A stretch of 64,000 nt of DNA from Pseudomonadota bacterium. GTDB lineage: Bacteria > Pseudomonadota > Gammaproteobacteria > Steroidobacterales > Steroidobacteraceae. The number at the start of each line of letters is the position of its first letter. The stretch's first letter is position 1. Where the stretch lies: NCBI GenBank assembly GCA_037200975.1, contig JBBCGI010000001.1, positions 3,927,716 through 3,991,715 of the forward strand, read 5' to 3'. Below the pieces are notes generated by a model. It was not told the DNA's origin. It worked only from the letters and a program-made list of their open reading frames with translations, and did not search any database. Shown here piece after piece: positions 46,167 to 55,735 of this stretch. Both the position numbers and the translations under genes were made by a program.

Positions 46167-48542
46167 TCAATGTTGCGAAAAATCAAACGTGGTGTGAAAC
46201 CCCTTTTTCCAAACGGCGCCATCTCGAGATGACCAAATGTCGTTTTGATTGATGTTGCCGCTCACGCCGGCAAGCAGCAGCAGCGCGCCGTCATGACTGA
46301 TGGCATTGGACAGGTGGCGGTCGCCAAATGCCGCCGCGGCGGTGGCTGGCGTCCAGGTCGCGCCATCTGGTGACGACCAGACGTCACTGAGCGCGCCATT
46401 GCCGATGCCACCGATGATCCACAGTTTGTCGGCGTGGGAAAGCAGTTGATGTCCGTTGCGGACCGGGAAGGCGGCCGCGGTAACCGAGTTCCAGCTTATT
46501 CCGTCGGGCGAGGACCAGACATCATCGAGGCTGAAGCCGTTGAAACCGCCAGATATCCAAAGTTTGTCGTGGAATGCGGCGGCACCAAAATGTTGTCTGT
46601 TGAGTACGGGAAGATTGTCGGCGACCAGCGTCCATATCACTCCATCGCTTGAAGTCCAGACATCCTTGCGTATGTCGACATAGTCCTGGCCGCCGACTAA
46701 CCACAATCGGCCTCTGAAACTGAGAACCTTGAAATTGCCGCGCGCAGGAAAGGCGGCATGGTCGGCTTCTTTTGTCCAGGTCACTCCGTTGTCAGACGAC
46801 CAGATATCGTTGGTGGCATGGCTATCGAAGAAGCCGCCGATCACCCAAAGCCTGTTGTTGAAGGCGATCATCTGGTGGCCAAGTCGTACGGGGAACTCCG
46901 CGCTTTGGGTTGCACGAGTCCACGAAATGCCGTCTTTTGAAGACCAGACGTCGTTGGTGTTGTCCTGGCTGCTGTTTCGCCCGCCTGACAGCCACAACTT
47001 GCCATTGAATTCCGCAACCGCGCTGCTGTAGCGCGCGGTAAATTCGCCATTCGATGTGGCTTCGGTCCACTGCAGGCCGTCGCTCGACTTCCATACATCG
47101 TTTTCCAGGCCAAAGGCTCCGTTCCCGCCTAACACATACAGAGCGCCGTTGTGGGCAAGCATCTGGTGGAAGCTCCGGTAACTCAATTCTCCGCCGACAT
47201 ACGTGGGAACCCAGTCCACGCCGTTGGTCGACGTCCAGGCATTGGTGTCGTAGGCGTGCCATTCGCCGCCCAGCAAAACCAACTTGCCGTTGATGCCGGC
47301 GATCTGGAATCCATTTCGGTCGATGACTCGCGCCGGCAGATTTTCCCTCGTCCACAGGGCGCCGTTCGCCGAGGACCAGGCATCGTCCAGGGTGGCGCCA
47401 TTGTGTTTGCCACTGTAGAGCCAGAGCTTGCCATTGAAGTTGATCACCACGTGCTCGGATCTCGGCTCGAATGCCGCCTGACCTGTCTCGTTAGTCCAGG
47501 CCACGCCGTCCAGCGTCGACCAGACATCATTCTTCTCCGTGCCGGCCGACGATCCGCCGATGAGAAACAACTTGTTTCCCATCACGGCGAGTTGGTGATT
47601 CGCCCTGGATCCGAAGGGTCCATTGGCCAACACCTGCGTCCAGTTCACGCCATCGCTCGTGGACCAGACGTCGCCCATGACCTGCGACGCGCTGCTCCCA
47701 CCGACGAGCCATAACTTGTCCTTGAATGAAACAACCCGGTGGCTATGCCTGGGCGAAAACGCTGCAGCGGCAGTTTCCTGGACCCAACTGATTCCATCGA
47801 CGGATGACCACACGTCGCTCCGGTTGCCGGACAACTGCCATTCCTGGTAGTTGGCGGCGCCGCCAATCAGCCACAGCTTGTTTTTGAAGCTGACCGCCTG
47901 ATGCATTTTTCGTGGCGAGAATTTCAGGGCGCCGACCACCTGGGTCGCATTCCGGTTGCCCTTGTGCAGCGAAAAAAAGGCCGCTCGAGCGAGCTGCGCC
48001 GACGTATCAACGATCGGTACGCCGTTGATGTCGTTCATTTGTCCAAAAGGACAGTGAATGTAATCGGTCAAATTGCAGTTGTTGTCGGTGGAGCGATATA
48101 GCGCCATGGTATTGGCGTCATCGCCAAAATGAAGTTCGGAGTCGTCAGGTCCAATCCACGCCGACATCGCGATATATTTTGGAATCACTTCGAGGGCAGA
48201 GCTGGCATTGGCCGGGAGATACGCGGCATCGCCCAGTATGGAAGCGGTTATGGTGGTCTTTCCGGGGGCCACCGCCGTGATTTTCCCCTGGCTATCTACC
48301 GTGGCGACTGTTGAATCCGCGGATCTGTAGGAGACCGCCCCCGTGCCCTGGCCAGTGGCTTTGTTGCTCAGCTCTTCACCGCTGTATGCGACAACACTTG
48401 CGGACGCAAAGCTCAAAGTCTGGCTTTGTGGCGTCGCCGGCGGTGTCGTAGTGCCACCGCCGCCACCACCACCTCCACAGGCAGAAAGCATTGTCGCAAG
48501 GGCAAAAAAAGCAATGGAGCGGAAGCTCGGCCCGGGATTCAT
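46167..48542 (-). CDS. Kelch-like beta-propeller lipoprotein with Big_2-type domain
   Basis: This 791-residue protein has a lipoprotein signal with lipobox LSAC (Cys22), then eight glycines and a Thr/Pro-rich linker. A Big_2-type Ig-like domain follows (SADSTVATVDSQGKITAVAP near 74-93). From about residue 210 come 12 repeats of about 47 residues with the pattern R-x3-H, F/KLWL-GG, DVWSS-DG-x-W, a Kelch/galactose-oxidase-like propeller unit. Twelve blades could form two six-bladed propellers. It is anchored to a membrane by lipid and probably surface-exposed. The repeats and the lower GC of this gene suggest it was acquired or evolves fast. Confidence 0.8.
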   Translation of the reverse strand: MNPGPSFRSIAFFALATMLSACGGGGGGGGTTTPPATPQSQTLSFASASVVAYSGEELSNKATGQGTGAVSYRSADSTVATVDSQGKITAVAPGKTTITASILGDAAYLPANASSALEVIPKYIAMSAWIGPDDSELHFGDDANTMALYRSTDNNCNLTDYIHCPFGQMNDINGVPIVDTSAQLARAAFFSLHKGNRNATQVVGALKFSPRKMHQAVSFKNKLWLIGGAANYQEWQLSGNRSDVWSSVDGISWVQETAAAAFSPRHSHRVVSFKDKLWLVGGSSASQVMGDVWSTSDGVNWTQVLANGPFGSRANHQLAVMGNKLFLIGGSSAGTEKNDVWSTLDGVAWTNETGQAAFEPRSEHVVINFNGKLWLYSGKHNGATLDDAWSSANGALWTRENLPARVIDRNGFQIAGINGKLVLLGGEWHAYDTNAWTSTNGVDWVPTYVGGELSYRSFHQMLAHNGALYVLGGNGAFGLENDVWKSSDGLQWTEATSNGEFTARYSSAVAEFNGKLWLSGGRNSSQDNTNDVWSSKDGISWTRATQSAEFPVRLGHQMIAFNNRLWVIGGFFDSHATNDIWSSDNGVTWTKEADHAAFPARGNFKVLSFRGRLWLVGGQDYVDIRKDVWTSSDGVIWTLVADNLPVLNRQHFGAAAFHDKLWISGGFNGFSLDDVWSSPDGISWNSVTAAAFPVRNGHQLLSHADKLWIIGGIGNGALSDVWSSPDGATWTPATAAAAFGDRHLSNAISHDGALLLLAGVSGNINQNDIWSSRDGAVWKKGFHTTFDFSQH

Positions 48543-48847
48543 ATGAAAGCCCCCACTATCTAATGACTATCCAGCACACCCATGCCAAAGCCTATCTCTC
48601 CAGCTTCCGGAGTGCTGCACAATTTCAAGGCTCAGCGACGAATGCAGGCGGCGCTCGACCTGTGACGGGTGCCACGGGAGTCCTCCAGGCTCGCGGCTGT
48701 CTGGCCGCCGTTTTCATGGTAACCCCCGATTGCGCGTGCCACCGCGCCTGACAATGCGCCATCGAACTGTAAAATTTCATGCAGCTCCGCCGTTTCGCCG
48801 ACAGCAGGGGTTAGTCTCATTCTCCGCACGACGTGCCGGGAGGAAGA
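48543..48847. other. Intergenic stretch between two divergent genes
   Basis: About 305 bases lie between the Kelch-like lipoprotein gene and the LysM gene. This stretch is less GC-rich than its surroundings and must carry both promoters. I find no clean -35/-10 pair, RNA gene or hairpin terminator in it. Confidence 0.4.
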
Positions 48848-49051
48848 ATGAGCAGCGATGACACCAAACTACCCGGGGCGGATAATCCGTACGCGCAGTT
48901 CCACGTCGTTGTGCCTGGCGACACGCTTTCGAAGATCGCCAAGCAGTATTACGGCGATGCGATGCTCTACGCGAAAATCTTCGAGGCGAACCGCGGGATT
49001 CTTGCCGATCCGAACAAGATCAAACCTGGACAGAAACTGCGCATTCCGTAG
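48848..49051 (+). CDS. Small LysM-domain protein
   Basis: This 67-residue protein is almost entirely one LysM domain: [20 protein letters not shown] near 19-38, then IFEANRGI and [12 protein letters not shown] near 55-66. LysM domains bind N-acetylglucosamine-containing glycans. It lacks a signal peptide, as do the BON-LysM potassium-binding (Kbp) proteins of other bacteria. GGGAGGAAG lies just before the ATG. The lipoprotein gene follows 31 bases on and is probably in the same operon. Confidence 0.87.
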   Translation: MSSDDTKLPGADNPYAQFHVVVPGDTLSKIAKQYYGDAMLYAKIFEANRGILADPNKIKPGQKLRIP

Positions 49052-49082
49052 CCGCAGGTCCGCAACTCTCAAGGAGTCAATG

Positions 49083-49679
49083 ATGAAAAAAACTATGTGG
49101 CAGGCCGCCGTGTGCGCGGCGGCTCTCGCTGTCGGCTGCTCCAACCTGAAGGAGCCGGCGACCCAGGCCGTCGCCACGGCCGAGTCCTCGCTCGCGGCTG
49201 TGAAGGATGCGGCCGCGAGATACGCACCGGAAGCGCTGGCGTCCGTCGAGACGCAGGTCAAGACGCTCAAGGACGATCTCGCGGCCGGCAACTACCAGGG
49301 AGTCGTGACCGCGGTGCCGGGCGTCACCGCTGCGATCGGCAAACTGGGCGATACGGTGGCCGAAAAGAAAGCTGCGCTGGAGTCCGCCATTGCCACGGCG
49401 ACCGGCCAGTGGAACTCGCTCGGCAGCGAGCTGCCACAGATGATCGCGGCGCTGCAGAGCCGTGTTGATATCCTCTCGCAGTCGAAGAAATTGCCTGCGA
49501 ACATTGCACCGGCGGCTTTCCAGTCGGCGAAGTCGGGTCTGGACGCGATCAAGGCGGGTTGGGCGGAGGCGAGCGGCGCGTTTACCTCCGGCAACGTGAT
49601 GGACGCGGTCGCGAAGGCTCAGGCCGCGAAGGAAAAGGGCGCCGAAGTGATGCGCACTCTCGGCATGACGGCTGGCTGA
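49083..49679 (+). CDS. Ala-rich lipoprotein
   Basis: This 198-residue protein has a lipoprotein-type signal (ALAVGC, Cys19) followed by a long Ala/Lys-rich helical part that may form coiled coils (AATQAVATAESSLAAVKDAA and similar). No domain is recognised. Of two adjacent ATGs the second is preferred since AAGGAG is 6 bases before it. It follows the LysM gene and would sit in the periplasm, anchored to a membrane. The role is unknown. Confidence 0.7.
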   Translation: MKKTMWQAAVCAAALAVGCSNLKEPATQAVATAESSLAAVKDAAARYAPEALASVETQVKTLKDDLAAGNYQGVVTAVPGVTAAIGKLGDTVAEKKAALESAIATATGQWNSLGSELPQMIAALQSRVDILSQSKKLPANIAPAAFQSAKSGLDAIKAGWAEASGAFTSGNVMDAVAKAQAAKEKGAEVMRTLGMTAG

Positions 49680-49732
49680 GGCGCTGGTTGTCCGGTGGCG
49701 GTTGAGCGGGGATAGTCAGTCGGAGTTCATGG

Positions 49733-50479
49733 GTGAGTACTTCGCAAATCGCACCACACAGCAATTCCCTGCCGGCAGCCCGCATGCGTGTCGCGTTTCT
49801 CGACGACGAGCTGGATCAGACCGAGCGCATCACGGCGCTGCTCCAGGATGCGGGCCACGGCGTGCATGCCTTCAGCCGCGGCCGGGCGCTGCTCAACAGC
49901 CTGCGCAGCGAGACCTACGAGCTGATCATCCTCGATTGGGAAGTGCCCGGAGTCTCGGGTCTCGAGGTGTTGCAGACCATCCGCGCGCGCATGAATCTGC
50001 GCACGCCGGTGTTGTTCCTCACGCATCGCGACAGCGAGGCCGACGTCGTGCAGGCGCTGCGGGCGGGAGCCGACGATTTCCTGATCAAGCCGGCGCGCGA
50101 GCTGGAGCTGCTGGCGCGCGTGGACGCATTGAGTCGCCGTTATCGAGCCGCCGAATCGGCCGAAGTCATCGAGGTGGAACCATTCCGCATCGATCTTGCG
50201 CGGCATTCGATCGAACGTCGTGGCGTGCCGCTCGAGATGACGCGCCGCGAGTATGAAGTGGCCGTGCTGCTGTTCCGCAATATCGGCCAGGTGTTATCGC
50301 GCCGCCACATCATGGAAGCGATCTGGGGTCACGGCGACGCCACGACCACACGGACCGTCGACATGCACGTGAGCCGCGTGCGCCAGGTGCTTGGCCTGTC
50401 GGCGGCAATCGGACTGCGGCTGACGGCGATCTACGGTTACGGGTACCGTCTCGAGCACACGCGCGTCGAGTCTGGATGA
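49733..50479 (+). CDS. OmpR-family response regulator
   Basis: This 248-residue protein has a receiver domain (MRVAFLDDELD near 18-28, phosphoacceptor Asp68 in IILDWE, Lys119 in LIKPA) and a C-terminal winged helix (TRREYEVAVLLFRN, GYGYRLEH). The start is a GTG with CGGAG 7 bases upstream; the ATG at codon 18 is another choice. Its stop overlaps the next gene by 4 bases. The kinase two genes later is the probable partner. Its targets are unknown. Confidence 0.9.
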   Translation: MSTSQIAPHSNSLPAARMRVAFLDDELDQTERITALLQDAGHGVHAFSRGRALLNSLRSETYELIILDWEVPGVSGLEVLQTIRARMNLRTPVLFLTHRDSEADVVQALRAGADDFLIKPARELELLARVDALSRRYRAAESAEVIEVEPFRIDLARHSIERRGVPLEMTRREYEVAVLLFRNIGQVLSRRHIMEAIWGHGDATTTRTVDMHVSRVRQVLGLSAAIGLRLTAIYGYGYRLEHTRVESG

Positions 50480-52113
50480 CGACCGTGCCCGGTTTTCGCG
50501 CCGTGTCATTCGTGCTGGTCTGTGCCCTGGCGTGCTGGGCCATGCCGCAACTCGCCGCCGCCCAGGCGGCATCCAGCGAAGCGGAGTTCGTGTATCGGTT
50601 CCGACCGCGCGATACCTTGATCGGCGTCAGCCGCCGCCTGTTGCAGCAGCCACAGCGCTGGCCGCAGCTCCAATCGCGCAATCACATCGCCGACCCGCAC
50701 AACATTCCGCCGGACACACCGGTACGGATTCCGTACTCGTGGCTGAGACTCAGCGCCGATACCGCGCGCGTGCTGACCGTGTCGGGAACCGTCACGCGCG
50801 ACGGTACGCCGGTGTTGGCGGGGGAAGTGCTCGCGTCCGGCAGCGTGCTGCACACGGGCGACGACGGATCGGCAACCCTTGAATTCGCCGACGGATCGCT
50901 GGCGACGCTGCAGAAATCCAGCGTGCTGCGCCTGGAGCAGTTGCAGCGCGTCGAGGGCGTCAGCGACGGACATGCCGCCCGGCTGAAACTCGAATCGGGT
51001 CGTGTCGAGACTTCAATCAAGCCCAAGCGCGATGTCGGGCGCTTCGAAATCGTCACGCCGGTGGCTGTCTCCGCGGTTCGCGGCACGCAGTTTCGCACCG
51101 GCTTCAATGCCGTGAGTGGCGATGCAACTACCGAAACACTCGAAGGCACCGTCCAGGTCGCCGCGCAAAACGAGGTGACAGTGCCGGCGGGTTTCGGCAC
51201 GCGAGTCGAAAAGGGCGGATTGGCGCTGTCCCCCGAGCCGCTGCTGCCGGCGCCGGACCTGTCTAACATCTCCGAGGCGCATTCGCAGGCCACACTGCGT
51301 GTGCAGCTGCCGCCGGTGCCGGGCGCGACGTCATATCGTCTGCAGCTTTCCGCCGACGCGCAGTTCCATGCGATCTCCGTGGATGCGCTGTCGACGGAGC
51401 CGGACTTCACCGTCGCCGCACTGGGCGATGGCGGCTACTGGCTGCGCGCGCGTGCGATCGACCGGCATGGCATCGAAGGCGCGGATGCCGTCAGGCAGAT
51501 CACACAACATGTCTTGCCCGAGTCGCCCGCATTGCTCGCGCCCGGACCCGATGCGCGCATCGTCAACCCGGCGACGCATGAGTGGCGCGCCGTCGGCAAC
51601 GCCGCCGGCTATCGCGTGCAGGTGGCGCGTGATGCCACGTTCACCGACCTGGTCGCGGATCGCCGCGTGCTCGATACGAACCAGCTGCTGGTCGAGCAGA
51701 TGACGCCGGGCGCGTATTTCTGGCGCGTGGCAAGCGACAGCGTGCAAGGTGAAACGGGTGAGTGGAGCGCGGCGCAGTCATATGTGCAGCGCCCCGCGCC
51801 GCCCACGGTGGATCCGCCGACCCTGCAGCGGCGTGCGGTTGCGCTGCGCTGGGCAGGAGGCGCGGGTGACTCCTGGTGCCTGCAGGTGGCGCGCGACGCG
51901 GCATTCGAACACATCGTGATCGATCAGAGTCGCACTGTGCCGGAGCTGACCATACCCAAACTCGCGCCGGGTACTTACTACGCGCGCGTGCAGGCGATCG
52001 ATTCCGCCGGCAACGCGGATCCTTTCGGCGCGGCACGCCCATTCGATGTCGCGATGCCGCGGTGGATGAAACTGCTGCTGTCGTCCACGATCCTGGTTCC
52101 ATTCCTCTTATGA
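50476..52113 (+). CDS. Exported LysM-FecR domain protein
   Basis: This 545-residue protein has a signal peptide (VLVCALACWAMPQLAAAQ, ending near 31). A LysM-like domain (YRFRPRDTLIGVSRRLL near 40-56, ending VRIP) is followed by a FecR domain near 95-250 (VLHTGDDGSATLEFADGS, VRGTQFRTG), then two or three fibronectin-like repeats with YRLQLSADAQF and YRVQVARDATF. A hydrophobic C-terminus (LLLSSTILVPFLL) may anchor it. FecR domains usually lie in periplasmic sensors. Here it overlaps both neighbours by 4 bases, so it is probably the sensor partner of the CHASE2 kinase (inference). Confidence 0.85.
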   Translation: MTTVPGFRAVSFVLVCALACWAMPQLAAAQAASSEAEFVYRFRPRDTLIGVSRRLLQQPQRWPQLQSRNHIADPHNIPPDTPVRIPYSWLRLSADTARVLTVSGTVTRDGTPVLAGEVLASGSVLHTGDDGSATLEFADGSLATLQKSSVLRLEQLQRVEGVSDGHAARLKLESGRVETSIKPKRDVGRFEIVTPVAVSAVRGTQFRTGFNAVSGDATTETLEGTVQVAAQNEVTVPAGFGTRVEKGGLALSPEPLLPAPDLSNISEAHSQATLRVQLPPVPGATSYRLQLSADAQFHAISVDALSTEPDFTVAALGDGGYWLRARAIDRHGIEGADAVRQITQHVLPESPALLAPGPDARIVNPATHEWRAVGNAAGYRVQVARDATFTDLVADRRVLDTNQLLVEQMTPGAYFWRVASDSVQGETGEWSAAQSYVQRPAPPTVDPPTLQRRAVALRWAGGAGDSWCLQVARDAAFEHIVIDQSRTVPELTIPKLAPGTYYARVQAIDSAGNADPFGAARPFDVAMPRWMKLLLSSTILVPFLL

Positions 52114-54443
52114 AAGCGGCGAGCTGGGCGCGGCCCGTCCTGGTTCAATGGGCGTGGTTGCTAGGCGCCTTGCTGGCCGGCACGACGCTCGTGGCTATCT
52201 ACGACGTGTTCTGGCGCGCGGATCTCGCCATCTACGATGCGGCCTTGCCCACGGGTCCCGCGCCAGGCGATGTGGTGATCGTAGCCGCCGATGACGCCAG
52301 CATCGCGGCGCTGGGTCGCTGGCCCTGGCCGCGCGAGTGGCACGCGCAGTTGCTCGATCGTCTACGCGCGGCGGGCGCGCGCGCCGTCGCTTTCGACGTC
52401 GTGTTCACCGAGCCGGACACGCAATCGCCACAGGGCGATGCGGCTCTGGCCGAATCGATGCGGCGGGGTCCACCTACCGTGTTGCCGCTGCTGGTGGAGA
52501 TGCCGCGGCCGGCGAGTCCGCTGCGCGAATTGCTGCCGATTCCGATACTGGCCGATGCAGCCGCAGCCGTGGGTCACGCGCACCTGGAGCTCGATCGCGA
52601 CGGCGTCGGACGCAGCGTGTTCCTGCGCGAAGGTCTGGGCGCTCCGCATCGTTCGCATCTGATGCTGGCGTTGCTCGAGCACGCACCGGGGCTGCAACCG
52701 CCGGTGTTGCGGGGCCTGCGCCATCCGGATCTCGCCGGGGCGCCGGCGGTGTGGGTGCGCGACTATCGCATGTACATTCCTTTTCTCGGTCCACCGGGGC
52801 ACTTCACACAGCTGTCGTATGTCGACGTGTTGCGCGGCCGCGTTCCGTCGGACGCGCTGCGCGACAAACTAGTGCTGGTCGGAGTTACTGCGCAGGGAGT
52901 AGGTGACGCTTACCCCACGCCACGCTCCGGACACGGTGTCGCCATGCCCGGTGTCGAAGTGGCGGCCAACGCGCTGCAGGCCATACGCAGCGGTACGTAC
53001 ATACGGCCGCTGCCGTTGCCGGTGGCCGTGCTGTTCGCATTGATCCCCATCATCATCGTGGCGCTGGGTTTTCTGCGCTTCACGCCCCGCCAGTCGCTGC
53101 TGTTGACGGTGCTGGTGTGGCTCGCGACTCTCGGCGCGAGCTTGCTGGTGCTGCGCGTGGCGGGCTGGTGGTGGCCGCCGACGGCCGCGCTGGCCGCGCT
53201 GCTCGTCATCTATCCACTGTGGAGCTGGCGGCGGCTCGAGGCCACGCAGGCGTACCTGGAGGAGGAGCTGGCGCGCCTCACCGTCGAGCCGTTCCCGTTT
53301 CTCGTGCCGGCGCCGCGGCTGGCCGAATCGCCGCGTTTCGCGGACGTGGTCGAACGCCGCATCCACGTCGTGCGGCAGGCGGTGCAGCGCTCGCGCGATG
53401 TCCGGCGCCTGTTCTCCGACACGATCAACGGTTTGCCGGATGCCACGCTGCTCGCCGATGCCAGCGGCAGAATCGTCATCGCGAACCCGGCGGCTGCGCA
53501 ACTTTTCAGGGTTGCCGAACACGGTGTACTCGAGGGCAGCGCCGTGGACTCGCAGCTCTTCCAGCGTGTCGGCGATGTGAACCTGCGGTTCGCACGGCTC
53601 GCGCAGAGCGCACCCGAAACCGTCGAAGCCGTGCTGCAGGATGACGGGCGCAATGTGCTGGTGCGCACCGTGCCGTTCTTCGACGGCACGCGCACTCGCG
53701 TCGGCACCATCATCGGCATCACCGACATCACCGAGCTGCGTGCCGCGCAGCGCGAACGCGAAGACGTGCTGCGTTTCCTGTCGCATGACATGAAGACGCC
53801 AGCTTCATCGCTGCTCGGACTTGCGCAGTTGCAGCGTGATCCGAAACGCGCGCTGCCGCCGGCGGAGTTGTCGCAGCGCCTCGACCTGTTGGCGCAACGC
53901 CTGCTCACGCTGGTGGACGGGTTCGTCGCGCTGGCGCGCGCGGAATCCGCCGACCCGCGAGTCTTCGAGGAATTCGACCTGCGCGACGCGGTCCAGGACG
54001 CCTACGACGAAATCTGGGCCGCGGCGCGGGCGCGCGCGGTGCCGATCGAGATGGGCTCGGCCATGTCGGGCATCCTGATCCACGGCGACCGTTCACTGGT
54101 GGCGCGCGCAATCGGCAATCTGCTGAGCAATGCGCTCAAGTTCTCGCCCGAGGGATCCAGCATCCGCGTGGATTGCGAGGCGCGAGGGGGCGGTGGACTG
54201 GTGCGCGTCGCGGACTGCGGCCCGGGTATCGCGCCCGAAGCGCGGGCGCTGCTGTTCCACAGATTTGCGCGCCGCCTGCACGATGGCGACTCCGATCCCG
54301 GCGGCGCGGGACTGGGTCTGGCATTCGTGCGAGTGGTCGCGGAGAAACACGGCGGGCGGGCATGGATGGAAAGCGGCGGCTCGGGCGGCGCGATTTTCTG
54401 CCTGGCGCTGGCACCCGCGCCGCGGGAAGCTCCGGCTAGTTAG
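52110..54443 (+). CDS. CHASE2-domain sensor histidine kinase
   Basis: This 777-residue protein begins with a membrane segment near 12-35, then a CHASE2 outside domain (about 40-300, with FDVVFTEPDTQSPQGDAAL). Three membrane segments lie near 305-375. A PAS-like domain follows near 440-545 (SDTINGLPDATLLADASG), then HisKA with the phospho-His559 in FLSHDMKTP and a HATPase_c domain (NLLSNALKFSPEG, GAGLGLAFVRVVAEKHGG). It would autophosphorylate on an outside stimulus and pass phosphate to the response regulator two genes upstream. The ATG overlaps the stop of the FecR gene (ATGA). All catalytic boxes look intact. Confidence 0.92.
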   Translation: MKAASWARPVLVQWAWLLGALLAGTTLVAIYDVFWRADLAIYDAALPTGPAPGDVVIVAADDASIAALGRWPWPREWHAQLLDRLRAAGARAVAFDVVFTEPDTQSPQGDAALAESMRRGPPTVLPLLVEMPRPASPLRELLPIPILADAAAAVGHAHLELDRDGVGRSVFLREGLGAPHRSHLMLALLEHAPGLQPPVLRGLRHPDLAGAPAVWVRDYRMYIPFLGPPGHFTQLSYVDVLRGRVPSDALRDKLVLVGVTAQGVGDAYPTPRSGHGVAMPGVEVAANALQAIRSGTYIRPLPLPVAVLFALIPIIIVALGFLRFTPRQSLLLTVLVWLATLGASLLVLRVAGWWWPPTAALAALLVIYPLWSWRRLEATQAYLEEELARLTVEPFPFLVPAPRLAESPRFADVVERRIHVVRQAVQRSRDVRRLFSDTINGLPDATLLADASGRIVIANPAAAQLFRVAEHGVLEGSAVDSQLFQRVGDVNLRFARLAQSAPETVEAVLQDDGRNVLVRTVPFFDGTRTRVGTIIGITDITELRAAQREREDVLRFLSHDMKTPASSLLGLAQLQRDPKRALPPAELSQRLDLLAQRLLTLVDGFVALARAESADPRVFEEFDLRDAVQDAYDEIWAAARARAVPIEMGSAMSGILIHGDRSLVARAIGNLLSNALKFSPEGSSIRVDCEARGGGGLVRVADCGPGIAPEARALLFHRFARRLHDGDSDPGGAGLGLAFVRVVAEKHGGRAWMESGGSGGAIFCLALAPAPREAPAS

Positions 54444-54546
54444 CAACCGTGCCGCGGGCAGGCATTTGACAGTGTTTTACAATCTCTGACGTTCCTGCCG
54501 GCAATACTCCTGCCGCGACGAATCCATCGGCGGCAGGAGCCTTCAC

Positions 54547-55305
54547 GTGAAATCGAGTCCCTTGTTTCTATGCGCGGCAATGCTCACATGCGCCGCCGCC
54601 TGGAGTGCGCCGCCCGGCGCCACGGACCTCTGGACCGGCAAGGGTCAGGCCGGCCTGCTGCTTTCGCAGGGGAACGCCGCGGCGAAATCCGCCAATGCCG
54701 CGCTCGAGCTGGCGCGCGCCAGCGGCGCCTGGAAACACGCTTTCAACGCGGCCGCGCTTTACGGCCAGAGCGGCGAGGTCACCTCGGCGCAGCGCTGGAG
54801 CGCGGGCTGGCAGAGTGACTATCTACTGACCGAGAGGACGTTTGCGTTCGGCGCGCTGCGTTACGCGCGCGACAAGTTCAGCGGCTTTCAGTACCAGGCG
54901 ACGGCGTCGGCCGGCGTCGGTTACAAGTTCATCGACAACGAAGCGGTGAAGCTCACCGGGCAGGTGGGCGCCGGTTATCGCAAGCTGCGGCCGGAGCTGC
55001 TGGTCAAGGACGCCAGCGGCGCGGTGATCACGCGCACTCCGCTCGACACGGTGGATGAGGCAGTGATGACCGCGGGCCTCGACTATTCGCACGCACTCAC
55101 GAGCACGACCAGTCTCTCGAACCGGTTGCTGGCCGAGTACGGCTCGAGCAACACGCTGCTCAGCGACACGTTTGCACTCGAGGTCAAGATGACCGACACG
55201 CTCGCGTTGAGCCTGGGCGTGAGCATCCAGGACAACAGCAATCCGCCCGCGGGCGTGAAACGGCGCGACACCGTCGAGACGGTCAATCTCGTCTACGCAT
55301 TCTGA
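54547..55305 (+). CDS. DUF481 outer-membrane-like protein
   Basis: This 252-residue protein has a signal peptide ([16 protein letters not shown]) and a beta-rich body with repeating amphipathic strands ([28 protein letters not shown]), ending in aromatic Phe (VNLVYAF), the mark of an outer-membrane barrel. This is the DUF481 (YdiY-like) family. The start is a GTG with AGGAG upstream. It lies in an envelope group (mscL and OmpA follow). The function is unknown. Confidence 0.8.
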   Translation: MKSSPLFLCAAMLTCAAAWSAPPGATDLWTGKGQAGLLLSQGNAAAKSANAALELARASGAWKHAFNAAALYGQSGEVTSAQRWSAGWQSDYLLTERTFAFGALRYARDKFSGFQYQATASAGVGYKFIDNEAVKLTGQVGAGYRKLRPELLVKDASGAVITRTPLDTVDEAVMTAGLDYSHALTSTTSLSNRLLAEYGSSNTLLSDTFALEVKMTDTLALSLGVSIQDNSNPPAGVKRRDTVETVNLVYAF

Positions 55306-55330
55306 TTCGCATCTTCAACGGGAGCAGGTA

Positions 55331-55723
55331 ATGAGTTTCGTATCCGAGTTCAAGGAATTCGCGATGAAGGGCAACGTCGTCGACATGGCGGTGGGCGTCA
55401 TCATCGGCGCGGCCTTCGGCAAGATCGTCTCCTCGCTGGTGGGGGACTTGTTGATGCCGGCCATCGGCCTCGTGGTCGGCGGCGTCAACTTCAGCGACCT
55501 CGCCGTGCACCTGGGCGATGACCCCACCGGCAAGGCGGTGCTGTTCAAGTACGGCGCGTTCGCGCAGACCGTGTTTGATTTCCTGATCGTCGCGCTGGTG
55601 ATCTTCATGGCGCTCAAAGGCATCAACAGGCTCAAGAAGCCCGCTGCCGCGCCGGCGCCAGCCGCTGCGCCACGCCAGGAAATCCTGCTCGAAGAAATTC
55701 GCAATCTGCTCGCAAAGAATTAA
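55331..55723 (+). CDS. mscL: Large-conductance mechanosensitive channel
   Basis: This 130-residue protein is MscL in length and layout: an N-terminal helix ([20 protein letters not shown]), first membrane helix ([20 protein letters not shown]), a periplasmic loop, second membrane helix ([18 protein letters not shown]) and a cytoplasmic Ala/Pro/Glu end. Its pore would open under membrane tension in hypo-osmotic shock. GGGAGCAGG lies before the ATG. OmpA follows 12 bases on, so they may share a transcript. Confidence 0.96.
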   Translation: MSFVSEFKEFAMKGNVVDMAVGVIIGAAFGKIVSSLVGDLLMPAIGLVVGGVNFSDLAVHLGDDPTGKAVLFKYGAFAQTVFDFLIVALVIFMALKGINRLKKPAAAPAPAAAPRQEILLEEIRNLLAKN

Positions 55724-55735
55724 GGAGACGCATAC

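Noticed and set aside
46400-48000. Regularly spaced repeats that could suggest a CRISPR array
   Set aside because: The period is about 141 bases, in frame and degenerate, and matches the 47-residue propeller units.
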